DNA of 64,000 nucleotides from Benincasa hispida (GCF_009727055.1 NC_052354.1:45901348-45965347), one strand, 5' to 3'; counted from the stretch's first letter, positions 1-11,306 are shown. Notes: generated by a model not told the origin, from the letters alone. A program made the numbers and translations.

Positions 1-25
1 TCTTCCTCGTAAGTTAGATATTCGT

Positions 26-1153
26 TCAATTGTACCAATTGATCTTGCAAACATGTGTAAGGTCCAACACATATTTCCTTAATAATGATACATGAAAAAC
101 ATCATGTATCCACGATAGCTCTGTAAGTAGAGCTAGTTTGTAGGCTGTTGGCCCGACCCGTTCAATTCTCTCATAAGGTTCTATGTATCTTGGGCTCGGT
201 TTTCCCTTCCTATCAAATCTAAGTATTCCTTTCCATGAAGATAGTCTTAGGAATACTTGATCCCCGATCACAAATTCTAACTCTCTTCTTCGTTTGTATG
301 CATAGTTATTTTGCCTATCTCGACTATCTTTAGATTTTCTCTGATCAATCTAACATTGTCCGAGGTCATTTGTACTAAATCTAGCCCTACTATTTTCCTT
401 TCTCCAACTTCATACCAACAAATAGGAATTATGCATAGTCTTCCGTATAATGCCTCGCACCGGGCCATCCCAATACTGGAATGGTGATTATTGTTAAAGC
501 AAATTATATTAACGGCAAGTGTGTATCCCAACTATCCATAAATCAACACATATGCCTTTAACATATCTTCCAAGGTTTGGATTGTTCGTTCTGACTATCC
601 ATCCATCTGCAGATGAAACGCTATACTAAAATTCAACCTAGTACCAAGAGCCTTTTGCACAATGGGCCAAAATTTTAAGGTGAACCTCGGATTTCCATCT
701 GATACAATTGACACCGGAGTTCCATACTGGCTCACCACTCTTTCTATATACAACTTGGCTAATTGATCGAGTGTAAATGTAACTTTAACTGGTAAGAGTT
801 CAATTGTCTTTGTAAGTCGATGACTATTACCCATATACCATCATAATTGCTCAGGGTCTTGTGTAATCCAAACAAAAAATCCATTGTGACATGTTCCCAT
901 TTCCACTATAGAGTGGGTTAAGCAATCCTGCAGGCCTTTGACGTTCAAGTTTAACCTGTTGACATACCAAGCACTTCTCTACAAACTTTTCTATGTTTCT
1001 TTTCATCCTAGGCCACCAATAGAACTTTTTCAAGGTTATGTACATCTTAGTACTGCCTGGATGCATAGCATAGGCCAAACTATGGGCTTCTTCTAGAATA
1101 GTTCTCTTTAGGTTTGTATCATTAAGTATGCACGCTCTACATTCCTTTAACAA
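26..1153 (-). pseudogene. Ty3/gypsy integrase, broken
   Basis: The product would insert retrotransposon cDNA into the genome. Four consecutive minus-strand pieces belong together. 1153-851 has the H2C2 zinc finger (HP..KMY...FYWW then CLVCQQVK). 834-595 has a core segment with the SQYGTPVSIVSDG stretch around the second catalytic Asp. 531-277 has the later core (HSSIGMARCEALYGR). 271-26 has the C-terminal domain ending HVSLLRKY. Frame changes separate all four, so no functional integrase can be made. The C-terminal HVF/HVSLLRKY block and its position after RNase H argue for gypsy rather than copia. Confidence 0.85.
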
Positions 1154-1345
1154 GGCCTCATCTATTCTTAACTCATAATCTAATATTTGGTTCTTACTTA
1201 CTTCCTCCTACTGTCTTCTGTAAATTGGGATCCTCTGGTTGTTCTTTAAGAATATCATCTGTCAAAGTAGGCCTTATATGAAGATGTTCTATCAAACTCT
1301 CTTCCTGGCCTACTGTCAACATAGTGTTGACATTCTCTAATTTCT

Positions 1346-1693
1346 CTAGCAGCATGCCTTTAACTGAACTGAGGGTAGCTTTAGAAGTATCGCCTTCCTA
1401 CTTAATGCATCTGCTACTATATTCACCTTCCTGGGGTGGTACTCGATGATACAATCATAGTCTTTAATCAGTTCTAACCACCCCCTTTGTTTCAAGTTTA
1501 ACTCTTTTTTATCAAAGATATACCTTAAACTCTTATGATCAGTAAATATATTGCATCGTTCACCGAAAAGATAATGCCTCCATATTTTTAAAGCTAATAC
1601 TACGGCCACCAATTCCAAATCATGGGTAGAATAATTATGCTCATGCTTCTTCAACTGTCTAGAAACATAGGAATCTATCTTCCCTTTCTGCAT
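1346..1693 (-). pseudogene. Ty3/gypsy RNase H fragment
   Basis: A 115-codon open stretch holds the RNase H segment that follows reverse transcriptase in gypsy elements. Visible motifs are [22 protein letters not shown], the [11 protein letters not shown] block and the terminal [11 protein letters not shown]. The enzyme would degrade the RNA of the RNA:DNA hybrid. It lies between the RT remnant on its right and the integrase zinc finger on its left, as expected for a minus-strand copy. It is not joined in frame to either. Confidence 0.85.
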
Positions 1694-1699
1694 TAATAT

Positions 1700-2740
1700 A
1701 CTTCCAAATCCTTATCTGGAAGCATCACAGTAATCTCAAACTCCTTGCCCGGGACTAGAAGAATTAGGATTAGTGTGAACACCAATTTTTTTTTTCATTT
1801 TTGAAAACTCTCATCGTACTTTTTAGTCCATTCGAACTTTCAAACTTGTTAACAGAAGGGCTATTGTTGAAAAACCTTCCACAAATCTCTGATAATAACC
1901 TTCCAGGCCAAGGAAACTACATACTTCTGACACTGAGGTAGGTTGTTCCTATTTTACTATCATTTCTGTTTTCTGAAGATATATACTCACTCCTGTGGCC
2001 AACACAACATGCCCTGAGAATATAACCTGGTCTAACCAAAACTCACATTTACTAAACTTAGCATACAATTGCTTTTCTAGTAGTGTCTGTAATATTACCC
2101 TCAGATGCTCGACATATTTCTCTTTGTCTACCAAGTAAACTAGGATATTGTCAATAAAGACAATTATGAACTGATCTAAGTAAGGATGAAATATCTAGTT
2201 TATTAAATCCATAAACATTGTTGGGGCATTTGTCAAATAAAATGGCATAATTAAAAACTCATAATGCTCATATCTCGTTCTAGAAGCAATCTTAGGAATA
2301 TCACCTTCTTTAACTGTCAACTGGTGATATTTAGGTCTATCTTGGACAACACTGTGGTTGCTCTTAGCTAATCGAATAGGTTATCAATATGGGGCAACGA
2401 ATACTTATTTCGAATTGTCACCTTATTCAACTATCTATTCTCAATGCACAGCCTAAGGGTGCCATCTTTCTTTTTATAAACAAACTGATGCTCCCCCATG
2501 GTTACACAGTAGGCCTAATATAGACTTTGGCCACTAGTTCCTGTAGTTGAACCTTCAGATCCTTCAATTGGTGCCATCCTATATGGGGCCTGTGAAATAG
2601 GGGTTATACCAGGAATTAGGTCAATCGTAAATTTTACTTCTTTGTCAGGTGGTTAGCCTGACAATTTTTCATGGAATACTTTCATAAATTCTTGCTTTAC
2701 GGGTATATCTTCTGGCTTCAATTTCTTTGTTTTATGAAAC
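1700..2740 (-). pseudogene. Ty3/gypsy reverse transcriptase remnant
   Basis: Only short open pieces survive. The clearest is 2134-1949, with YVEHLRVILQTLLEKQLYAKFSKCEFW and a following FSGHVV, which is the segment just after the polymerase active site in gypsy RT. Upstream, near 2240-2160, translations such as INVFMDLIN and YLDQFIIVFIDNILVYL mark the catalytic region, with the usual YVDD Asp pair altered or frameshifted. Many stops lie between about 2240 and 2740. Function is lost. Confidence 0.7.
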
Positions 2741-2742
2741 TG

Positions 2743-3160
2743 TTACATGGGCCAGGCAAGCCATGCCCTCTTCCTTAACAATTTTCTAACTTTGATTACT
2801 GAAATAGGGTTATTAAGGAGTATTATTATATTCCCCATAAATACTATCTCGACTTTTCCAAGTTTCCTAGACATTACCTTCTTCCTATAGCCATCTACAG
2901 AGGCGTGATATTTACTTAGAAAGTTCATGCCCAGTATAGCATCGGACTCAAGCAATTCTAAATGGATTGAATAAATTTGCATATTTTGTCCCTTAATCAC
3001 TTCCTCACATTCTCTATAAAATTCCTTTGCCCATATTATCTCACCATCAGGGGTGAAAATCAATAACTCATCGGGCATGTTCTCTAACATCTTATCCTAA
3101 TGCAATGTAAACATGCTAGAAACAAATGAATGAATAGCACTAGGATCCAACTGTATATAT
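2743..3160 (-). pseudogene. Ty3/gypsy aspartic protease remnant
   Basis: The 115-codon open stretch 3090-2743 and the sequence just upstream encode the retropepsin-like region: a degraded D-[SG]-A-THSF motif near 3150-3130, then SDAILGMNFLSKYHASVDGYRKKV, the conserved LGMDWLxxYxAxIDC-type block that follows the active site. At the active site the read is DPSAIHSF, so the usual Asp-Ser-Gly triad is not intact. A stop lies between that motif and the start of the open stretch. This protease would process the Gag-Pol polyprotein. Confidence 0.75.
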
Positions 3161-3259
3161 GCAAGGTGGTTACAAAGAGCTACCGTACCAGTTACAATAT
3201 TAGATGCCTCTTCAGCCTTCTTGTGCATCAATGCATAGACCTTACCTTGCTATCGAGGT

Positions 3260-3970
3260 TTACCAGCTATCCCTTTCTGCTTAACTTCACTTATGCTTCC
3301 AACCCTAGGGTAACTTATTCCAAGTTTAAGCCCTTACTTCCAACATACTTGGTACTTAGTCCAAACTCCTTCCTCTTCCAATCTTTGAGAGTTTTGGGTT
3401 CCATCACCATTCCCTCAATCCATCTTGCCTCCACCCACATAACTGCCTCAAATAGCTTTGGGAATTCCAACCTTCCTGCACCAGTGGTTACGAGTGTTCT
3501 GATTCTGGTCTACAACCTTCTCTCGAACCATTTACATCTCTCTTCCTCGTCCTCGATATTTTTCAAAACCTACACTGGGTGAGAGTTCCGCAACAGCTAT
3601 TTTCTATAATACTTCATAACCTCCATTACCACTATGCTTCTGCTGCGTCACTCTAATATTAACTTCCCAAACTTGTCCATAACCAAACTCTAAGTTCCTC
3701 TAATTTCTTCTTCCCTCCAATTGATCCAAGCTTTGATGACAATTGGATCTGTAGTTCCTTCGGAGGTAGTAGGACTTAGAGCTTTCAACTGCTCTATTTT
3801 TACCTTCCTCTGAGTCCAACGGTGATTTTCCTAGCCTTTTAGCTAGTCATTAAACCAAACCGTCTATGAATTAATTCCCTATCTCGACCTCTAATTGAGA
3901 ATGACTTAATTCATTCTTACCTTCTTCAACGGATCTTCTAGTAGCGTTGTGAGTTCCAGCTCGAGTTGCA
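3260..3970 (-). pseudogene. Ty3/gypsy gag remnant
   Basis: Minus-strand translations give gag-like fragments: a segment near 3780-3690 similar to the gag capsid region (a TTDPIVIKAWI-like stretch) and a proline/glutamine-poor linker before the protease reading GKPRQQGKVYALMHKKAEEASNIVTG (in part), typical of the end of chromovirus gag. Frames change several times. The right end meets copia gag sequence at about 3970, which looks like a recombination or nested-insertion junction. Confidence 0.55.
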
Positions 3971-4045
3971 GAGTCATCCTTCTCCTTCTTCCCCTTTGCA
4001 GAGTCAGAAGTAGAAGGTGTAGACTTTGTTCCTGAGGTCAAACCT
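3971..4045 (-). pseudogene. Short copia gag fragment at a chimeric junction
   Basis: About 70 bp on the minus strand reads LTSGTKSTPSTSDSAKGKKEK. This matches the later gag segment at 8475-8400 (LTLGTESAPSTSDSAKGKKKK) almost residue for residue. On its right it joins directly to copia leader DNA, with most of gag missing; on its left it runs into gypsy gag. The copia element on this side of the shared LTR is therefore deleted and then truncated. Confidence 0.75.
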
Positions 4046-4650
4046 GGTGATATTTACCTTGAGATGCTAAGCAATCGTTTAGTCAGTTACTAAACGATGA
4101 AGCTTGCTGACCTAAATGATCGTCTAGCGCGCGTGCATTAAACTATACTCAGCGATCGCGTACCCGATCATCAACCTGATGCAACCAACTCTTGATCGCA
4201 TTCCTCATCGTTTAACCGATGCGTTCAATAATGATCGCGTACACCTTCATCTTTACGATGCGATCAACAGTGATCGTGTAGAACATCTTCTGCACGATGC
4301 GATCAACCCTAGATCGCCTCCTTCTTCGAAGAATTGCAATGCTTGCCCAGATCGCATACCACTTTTATGCAACGCTTACATATATCTGCTTCTTCGACGA
4401 ACGACTCAAAACTTCAAACAAACTTTGAATACAAACTCGATAACGATCATTAATGCCAAAAAACGCAGGGCCTTTACAAATAACCGCAAATGTAAAAGGA
4501 TCTAAAACAAACCGAGGCTAATCATCCCAAAAACATCCATTAATCTGGCACATCCACAGCAGATTTAACAATTAAACAACATAGAAATGCACCCACCATG
4601 AATGTAAATCTTATTTCGTTGCAACAGATGAGATCGGAGTATCAGAACCT
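4046..4650 (-). other. Copia 5' leader rich in GATCG decamers
   Basis: This non-coding stretch lies between the primer site (4651-4663) and the gag remnant. It is directly repeated at about 17325-17910 with high identity. It contains many variants of CGATCGTTTAG and GATCGCGTA on both strands. No convincing coding region is seen. Its place next to the primer binding site makes it the untranslated leader of the minus-strand copia element. Confidence 0.7.
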
Positions 4651-4663
4651 GGCTCTGATACCA
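4651..4663 (-). other. Primer binding site for initiator tRNA-Met
   Basis: The minus strand reads TGGTATCAGAGCC, complementary to the 3' end of plant initiator methionine tRNA and the usual copia primer site. It sits two bases inside the LTR boundary at 4666 (minus-strand LTR ends ...CTTCA). This fixes the element's orientation: LTR to the right, internal region to the left. Confidence 0.85.
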
Positions 4664-4665
4664 AT

Positions 4666-6790
4666 TGAAGGTTCTCATATCTCAGAGTTCCGTGAGCGCA
4701 TTCGGATCGCTCCGATCTCATCGTGACCGAATTATAACATTATACATTCAACACATACAGTTAAGCAAATAAACTCTAATTAATGGCATGCTCAAAATAA
4801 GAAATTAACAAAGGGAAAGATTTCCATGCTAGTTGAAGACAATCTTCAAACTTCAGGACTTCAACGCAGCGAAAACCCTCCAAGTGATCTACCAACGCCC
4901 GGCAGGAACGTCGACTGCAGCAGCACGATCAACGCGAACTCATGATCGCAATGGGGACGACAAAATCACTAATGAGCCCCGGGCATTCTCAGAATGAAGA
5001 CCCAAAGGGTGGGCTTTGGTGAATTTGAGAGGAAGGAGGAACACGAATCGTGTAGGTGATAAGCTAGTGGGAGGGAAGAAAATCGCTATCGCATAGCAGA
5101 AATGCCTATCGTCTAGAAGAGCTACACGATCGTGTAGGATTTGCTGAACGATCATTTAAGAAAAGGTATACCATCGTTTAGCTAAATAGGCACACTATAC
5201 GATCGTTTAGAGAAGCTATCTGATCGTGTAGGCGAGAGTGTGCGATCGTTTAGTGCGAGATGGACGATCGCTTAGGCAGAGAAGCGACTATCGTATAGGC
5301 TCTCGAGCGATTGTTTTCTTTCACTAACGTGCGCTTCACGAAACTTTTAAATGAATGACCGGCTTATCGATTGAACTATCCAAAATGATAACTTTGTTCA
5401 TTTTTAACTCATTAGTTACCATAACCGATGTTGTCCACTAACCCACGTCCAAACGTGATATTAGGATTAATTATCATATAATTAATTAATTAGTATAATC
5501 ATATTATATTTATATCCTATAGTTTGATATCTCATATCTATTATAGTATTTTCTCCTCCACTTGATATAAATCATATTTATATCTAATTTCCTCCATAAT
5601 AATGTATCTCATACATTTGCGTATTATATCATATATAATTAACCAATTCAATTATATCATATATAATCGAACTTCCTCTTGTCAATTTGAACATTTCAAA
5701 TTAACCCAAATACTGGTTCTCAACTTTATCCAAGCTACTTAGGGGACCGAATGAACCTGTGGCTCGAAGCTCCAATGGTACATGAATAGCTGACTAAACT
5801 CTTTAGCCACGAGATCCACCACTCTTTAACTGTCAGGCATTCCACTAAAAACCAACAGCTGAACTCTTTTTACCACAGATATATTTATGTGTCCATCGGA
5901 TACAACCAATCATGAGTACGATGACCCTTCATAGATGCTCGTACAGCTGGGCCAAATTACCGTTATGTCGCTGTAGTTACATTTCACTTCTTAAGTACCA
6001 CTGATTCCTCTAATGAACAATACAACATAGTCCAACTATGTGTGAACACCTTTCGGGCCAAGAGAAGATGTATGGCGCCACATCGTTCAAGCCCCGAAAT
6101 TAGCCCTAAAGGGAGCTATCTATCTACTTACCCTTACCTCGGGGAAGGAATGAATTCTATCTTGTGTAGCTGAGTTCCCAGCTCCCAAATCAGATAAATC
6201 CCTAAAATGGTAGGTTTGAATCGGCGACCTGGCCACTCGCACCCATACAAATAAAAGGACCGCCCTCAATGATAGCAGTTCCCAACTCACTCAAGATTGA
6301 GGTCATGTTACCTATGGTCATCCTAGTGAAGTGAAGTCTTTGTCATGAACGGTGTTATATAATGAGACGTTAACACTTCGTGGTCAGGTCTTATACAAAC
6401 TCTTTGTATAGGACGCCCCTGCTTGTATGTCCCCAACACAAATGATCAAGATCAGACCATCTGTGACAAGTCACAACCCTTGTGACCATTCCACAAAATG
6501 GGTCCATCTGTAGCGTTACTAGGATAAGGTTTCCCTTCTATATTCATATACTACAGACCATTTTGGTTATCACTCAAGACATGATCCACTTGTATGTCAC
6601 CACATACATGCTTGAGTCACATATAGATAACCTGGGATTTTATGTTTATTGGTTTGTGGTAAAGTAAATAAAACAATTAACCGAGCAAAATACAAGATGT
6701 GAAGTAAATATCATATATTAACAACACAAGCGTTCGTACATACTGTATACAAACTACAGGACACGAGACTTTAAGGCATCAACCCCAACA
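4666..6790 (-). mobile_element. Copia-type LTR shared by two internal regions
   Basis: On the minus strand the LTR starts TGTTGGGGTTGATGCC at 6790 and ends CCTTCA at 4666 (2125 bp). At its left edge a primer binding site follows, so it acts as the 5' LTR of the element on the left. At its right edge a polypurine tract precedes it, so it is also the 3' LTR of the element on the right. A near-identical LTR lies at 17922-21896. The U5-side part (about 5060-5330) holds a cluster of CGATCGTTTAG-like words. No coding capacity is seen. Confidence 0.85.
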
Positions 6791-6810
6791 ATCTCCCACT
6801 TGTTCTAAAG
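6791..6810 (-). other. Copia polypurine tract
   Basis: On the minus strand the sequence reads CTTTAGAACAAGTGGGAGAT and abuts the LTR start TGTTGGGG. AAGTGGGAGAT is the usual plus-strand primer tract of plant copia elements. A second similar tract (GCAAGTGGGAGAT) lies about 85 bp upstream, near 6880-6895, suggesting a small local duplication. Confidence 0.75.
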
Positions 6811-7245
6811 CGAAATGGGGTGTACAAAAAAATTTTAGTACAAAACAATAAACTAGGGCATAAAAGCCCAGTACAAGAAAATCTCCCACTTGCCCTAGTC
6901 CAACCGTGGGCTATCCTGTAGACTTATGCTATGTAGATGACTCTCAAACATTATAGCCATGAAAGCCTTCATAAACGGGTCAGCAATGGGTTAAACTGAT
7001 CCGTCTCATCTTCTCAACCTTTTGAGGCGTCTTAGGATACATTTTCTTAGACAAAGTGACTCCATGCCTAAATAGCAGTAGACCCCTCCTAGAGTCCTAC
7101 ATCGAGTACTTGACCAACATCTTGTCAATGTGATGCCAGAGACAGTGCTAGCACTTTGTTCTTACATTCCCGAAAGATCTGTATACCTAGAACAAACTGA
7201 GCCTCTCCCAAATATTGCATTTGGAATTGGGTTGCTAGCCAGTTC
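6811..7245 (-). pseudogene. Copia reverse transcriptase C-terminal part and RNase H end, internally deleted
   Basis: Minus-strand reading from about 7240 to 7010 gives a late RT segment (LGEAQFVLGIQIF, then HIDKMLVKYSM and GVTLSKKMYPKTPQ). Reading from about 7000 to 6905 gives the very end of RNase H (ADPFMKAFMAIMFES). The catalytic RT palm and most of RNase H are missing. A deletion joins the integrase directly to the RT end near 7250, and another joins RT to the RNase H end near 7005. The product cannot be active. Confidence 0.7.
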
Positions 7246-7254
7246 GATTTCTTA

Positions 7255-7660
7255 TTTTTACTACACTATTCTGCTAAGGTGTACCTAGTGCTGAGAGTTG
7301 GGAAACAATTCCATGTTCTATCAAATAGTCCTGGAATGCCGAGTCCAAAAACTCTCCACCTTGATCCGATCGAAGTGTTTTAATCAGTCTATCTAATGCG
7401 TTTTCAACTTCAACCTTGAACTCTTTGAATTTTTCAAAGGATTCAGACTTCCATTACATAAGATAAACATACCCGTACCTAGAGTAATCATCAGTAAAAT
7501 TGATAAAATACTCATAGCCACCTCGGGCTCGCACATTCATAGGACCACAAAGGTCAGAATATACTAACTCAAGAGGCTTCTTAGCTCTATAACCTTTTCC
7601 AGTAAAAGGTCGTTTAGTCATCTTACCCTCAAGACAAGATGCACACACAGGTAAAGAAAT
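7255..7660 (-). pseudogene. Copia integrase fragment
   Basis: 7648-7454 is open and reads CASCLEGKMTKRPF, then LELVYSDLCGPMNVRARGG, then YFINFTDDYSRYGYVYLM: the zinc-binding end and the first catalytic Asp region of copia integrase. After a stop, a shifted frame continues to about 7262 with the second Asp block (TLRSDQGGEFLD) and a damaged SAPSTPQQN-like block. The remaining integrase is deleted. Near-identical residues appear in the element at 60.2-64 kb, so the two are the same family. Confidence 0.85.
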
Positions 7661-7674
7661 TTCTTCTAACTCAC

Positions 7675-8475
7675 TTAAAAGTCCATTTTCACCAATCTCT
7701 CAATCCTATTGAGATTGATATGCCCTAAACATAAATGCCAAAGTTGAGCATTTTCTTTTGGAGAAATTTGTCGACATTTTGATTGAGTTACGGAAGTTCT
7801 AAACATTTCAGTATTATGAAGGGAATTAATGGCTAACGGCCTTAGCACATATAAATTCGATTCCAGATTTACTGTGCAAATAAAAACACCATCTTTATGA
7901 ATAAACGCTTTATTCACATTAAAAGAGACAGTATATTTACATTGCAATAAACAATTTACAGAAATGAGGTTCCTCTTTAGTTTAGGAACAATATATACAT
8001 TATGTAAAATAAGAAACCTATTCTGTAAAGCTAACTGGAGTCCTCCCACTGCCACAGCTGAGATGACGTGCCCAGTGCCTACTCGTATTGTCATCTCACC
8101 AGCCTCCAGCTATCGCCAAGATCTAATCCCCTGAAAAAAAGAACAAACATGATTAGTGGCGCCTGAATCAATTAACCAGGCAGAATCATCATTCTCCACT
8201 AAACAAGTTTCAAGCACAAGTAAATCACATTTACCTTTATTGGCCTTGGCCTTAGCCTTGGCTGCTTTCTTCTCTTTCAGATACCGAGGACAGTTCCTCT
8301 TCCAGTGTCCATCTTGGTTGCAGTGGAAACACTTTCCCTTAGCAACTTGTGGACGCCTACTTGGGGCAACAGGCGGTGGGTTAATAGGTGCCTTCCCTTT
8401 TCCCTTACCACCCTTCTTCTTCTTCCCCTTTGCAGAGTCAGAAGTAGAAGGTGCAGACTCTGTTCCTAAGGTCAA
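7675..8475 (-). pseudogene. Copia gag zinc knuckle, protease and GAG-pre-integrase region
   Basis: The open stretch 8475-8110 has a lysine-rich gag tail, a CCHC zinc knuckle (CFHCNQDGHWKRNC) and the protease active site (WLIDSGATNHVC), with the catalytic Asp-Ser-Gly intact. After a frame break, 8094-7675 continues the protease and the GAG-pre-integrase domain, ending HLCLGHINLNRIERL. Gag is cut off at about 8490, where a Tat-like LTR begins, so the 5' half of gag and this element's 5' LTR are missing. Confidence 0.85.
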
Positions 8476-11011
8476 ACCTCTATAGAATTTTGTAACGTCG
8501 GAAAATGTTGTACCTTCTAAGCATATATGGATATGGACAATGATGAATGTGAATCATACAAGCTCATGTTGCCATAAACTTGATGACTTGGAAAGATGGA
8601 GATGGGGTGTGGATGTTGTGTTATGCTTATTTACACTTTATGCGATACTACTTCTAGATGTATGCATTATTAATGAAATGCTTGTAGTATGTTATGCGTT
8701 GTCACAAGTTTCCTTGCGCTAAAACCAAGTATAATTTCAACGCAAGTTTCTCAGAGTAATCTGAGGTCGAATACAGGGATTGTTGTCGTTAGTGTGTTAC
8801 ATTTGTGATATATGCGACCGGTGTTTTTACAATTAATACGGTGTGTGTTTGTACAGGAAATTAAATTGCGGTAAAGTAAAATTGTGTAGATAAACTAAAG
8901 TTGCGTTAATAAAATAAAGTGCGATGAAGATAAACCTAAGCTAATGTGATGCAAGATACAAGATACATGATATACATGATGCTAAGTTCGAGACCGACTG
9001 CGAAGTATATACAAAGGATCGTGGTATGCGATGGCAAGTTTTTATGTATGAATTAGAAATGGGAAGGAATAATTAGTACAAACATCACAAGGTTTTTAAT
9101 TGTGTTAAAGATATAACTAAGGTTACGCTTTCCCTTGGCGTACACCTCTCGGTGATCAGCCGCGTTCCCATATCTCTATGGTGAAACAGGGATGAACGTG
9201 ATGAATGCAAGGTTGCTTCCATCTCTGGATGTACTTCTCGCTTTAGTTAACGCATTCTTCCAATCCTCTCTCGATAGGTGGAATGACATCTTCACTTCTG
9301 CTCTCACATGTGAAAATGTCGTCTAGCATGCTTTGACTAAACATAATTATTTCCTTAACCCAATTAATTAATTGCTTAATTCATGCTAATTATCCAAGGG
9401 ATTAAGAAAACATCATGGAGAAAGTGAATTACGGATGAACGGAAATAGACAGAATGATGGAGATGAAAATGATCATAACAATTGATAGAGATCAAGAAGA
9501 TGAGTATAAGTGATGATAAAGAGATAGAAACAAATACATAAGAGTGCCAACGTCTTGACACAGATCTGGACGGTGGTTTTGCTTGCCGGCGTGTGGAATA
9601 AATGAACAGAAGAGCTTCCTTCTCAGGCTTGCTCGTCTGGTAGAGGTGATCTTCGTACAGAGCTTCAATGGCAGGGATCAGAAGGATTCTTTGCCCGGAG
9701 ACTCACCTCTCGGCCTTGTCTCTTAATTCTTCCCAGATCTACTCTGATTAATCGCTCAACCAGTCTTCTCCCTCCAGATCAGTAATATACACTTTTCTCT
9801 GTATTCAAGCATCTTTTTTCAATGGAATGGCCGAAGCTATTTATAGGCTAAGCTTTGACTCTTTGCATTGTGGTCCCCACTTTATTGTTAAGGCAGTTCC
9901 TGAAATGGTGGAGTGAAAAATTCCTTCTGTTACGCAATCAATCCCATCCGAAATGCACAACGATCAGCTGTACACGCGTAGAATCCTTCGCATTTGCGTT
10001 ACTCATCGTTTGCCCACATGCGGTGTTGTTTTTTATTGCCGTATGCGGTTGAAGTTGCGTTGATCGCTTAGCTCTTGATCGATTATCGCATGCAGCGTCA
10101 CTGCGTTTATTATCTATTCATTCCTGAATGATGGGCGCAATGCGGTGTAGATGCATTGTTCTTTTTATCTTGAGCCATGAACGCATGCAGTGACTTGATT
10201 TCCTGCAAAACAGACCTAATGTCATACTCCACTCCAGATTACCCTCTTAACCTGAATGGAATGGTGACTGTAGCAGTTACCAACCCTTTTGCTGGCACTT
10301 ACTGCCTAACAAACCTGTTAACTTTTACTCAACCCCTGAATACATACATATCATCAATATACCAACATATTTACTCGGATCTTAACACATTTACATTGCA
10401 GGGTTTCGCAGCATTGTTCATACATGAATATTACAACTTAGTGAGCCCCGTCTAGAATACTAGTCACTAGACAAACAAATGTGTATTAACTAATACAGGT
10501 TTTCAATTACATTTCCTCCAACTTGTTTCTTTGAGTGGCAGAGCAGTAGTAGAAAAGTCTTTTGGGAACTGACCACTACCTGAAAAGGAAAACATTTGAA
10601 AACGTGAGCTAGAAAGCCCAATGAGTGACTTAATAAAAATATAAATCTCATGCTCAAAACTAGAAGCTTGAAACCATAATACTGAAACTAAAGTATACCA
10701 AGCAAACGTGTACATAAAACCTTTAAACCACCATTAAACCTCATTATTCCTTAGTTGAGAACGAGCATACATCGCTCTAGCTCTCAACGTCTGTTACCAG
10801 CCAAGAGACCCATACTTCGGCCTCCCTTTGCTGATATATAGCCTAGGAAAAGATATGACTGCCCTTATCCTTAGTTGAGAGTGAACTATTAGATCTAACC
10901 CTCAATGTCAACCTTGGTCGGGGAGAACCCTTTTGCTCAATCCCTTGACGTCGTATTACCTACGCGCATGTGGTTATAACTAAGTATCATCATACCTTAG
11001 GTACTTGACTA

Positions 11012-11306
11012 GGATACCTTCTCATTGTCCTTCAGTATCCGTCATATAACTACTCATAAACATTTAGTTGGCAGGATGCATTCTCATTGTCCTTCAATAT
11101 CCGTCATATAACTAGTCATAAACATTTAGTTAACAGGATACCTTCTCATTGTCCTTCAGTATCCATCATATAACTAGTCATAAACATTTAGTTGACAAGA
11201 TACCTTCTCATTGTCCTTCAGTATCCGACATATAACTAGTCATAAACATTTAGTTGAAAGGATATCTTCTCATTGTCCTTCAGTATTCGTCATAAACATT
11301 TAGTTT
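11012..11306. repeat. 62-bp tandem repeat, about 4.7 units
   Basis: Units begin GGATACCTTCTCATTGTCC and end near CATAAACATTTAGTTG. Successive unit starts fall 62 bp apart (11012, 11074 and so on), with a few substitutions per unit and a shortened last unit. The array lies inside an LTR and has no reading frame. Confidence 0.85.

Larger units (their letters stand above)
1..3970 (-). mobile_element. Decayed Ty3/gypsy chromovirus-like retrotransposon, gag to integrase, cut by the window start
   Basis: Read on the minus strand, the order is gag (about 3970-3260), protease (about 3160-2743), reverse transcriptase (about 2740-1700), RNase H (1693-1346), integrase zinc finger (1153-851), integrase core (834-277) and integrase C-terminus (271-26). 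This protease-RT-RNase H-integrase order is that of Ty3/gypsy elements. The integrase tail carries the GPxAYKL...HDVFHVSLLRKY pattern usual in plant chromoviruses of the Tekay/Del type. The reading frame is broken into at least seven pieces by stops and frameshifts, so the copy is dead. No LTR of this element is seen at its right side; gag runs into copia sequence at about 3970. The clade is inferred from motifs only. Confidence 0.85.

Noticed and set aside
3130..3582. 150-codon plus-strand frame
   Set aside because: Antisense to decayed gypsy gag and protease; no domain in this direction.
1..8475. Endogenous pararetrovirus
   Set aside because: Integrase is present in both element types and domain orders are those of gypsy and copia; no movement protein or coat region is seen.
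8156..8485. 109-codon plus-strand frame
   Set aside because: It is the exact antisense of the copia gag zinc knuckle and protease.
11012..11306. CRISPR-like array
   Set aside because: Units are contiguous tandem repeats with no unique spacers, in plant LTR DNA.
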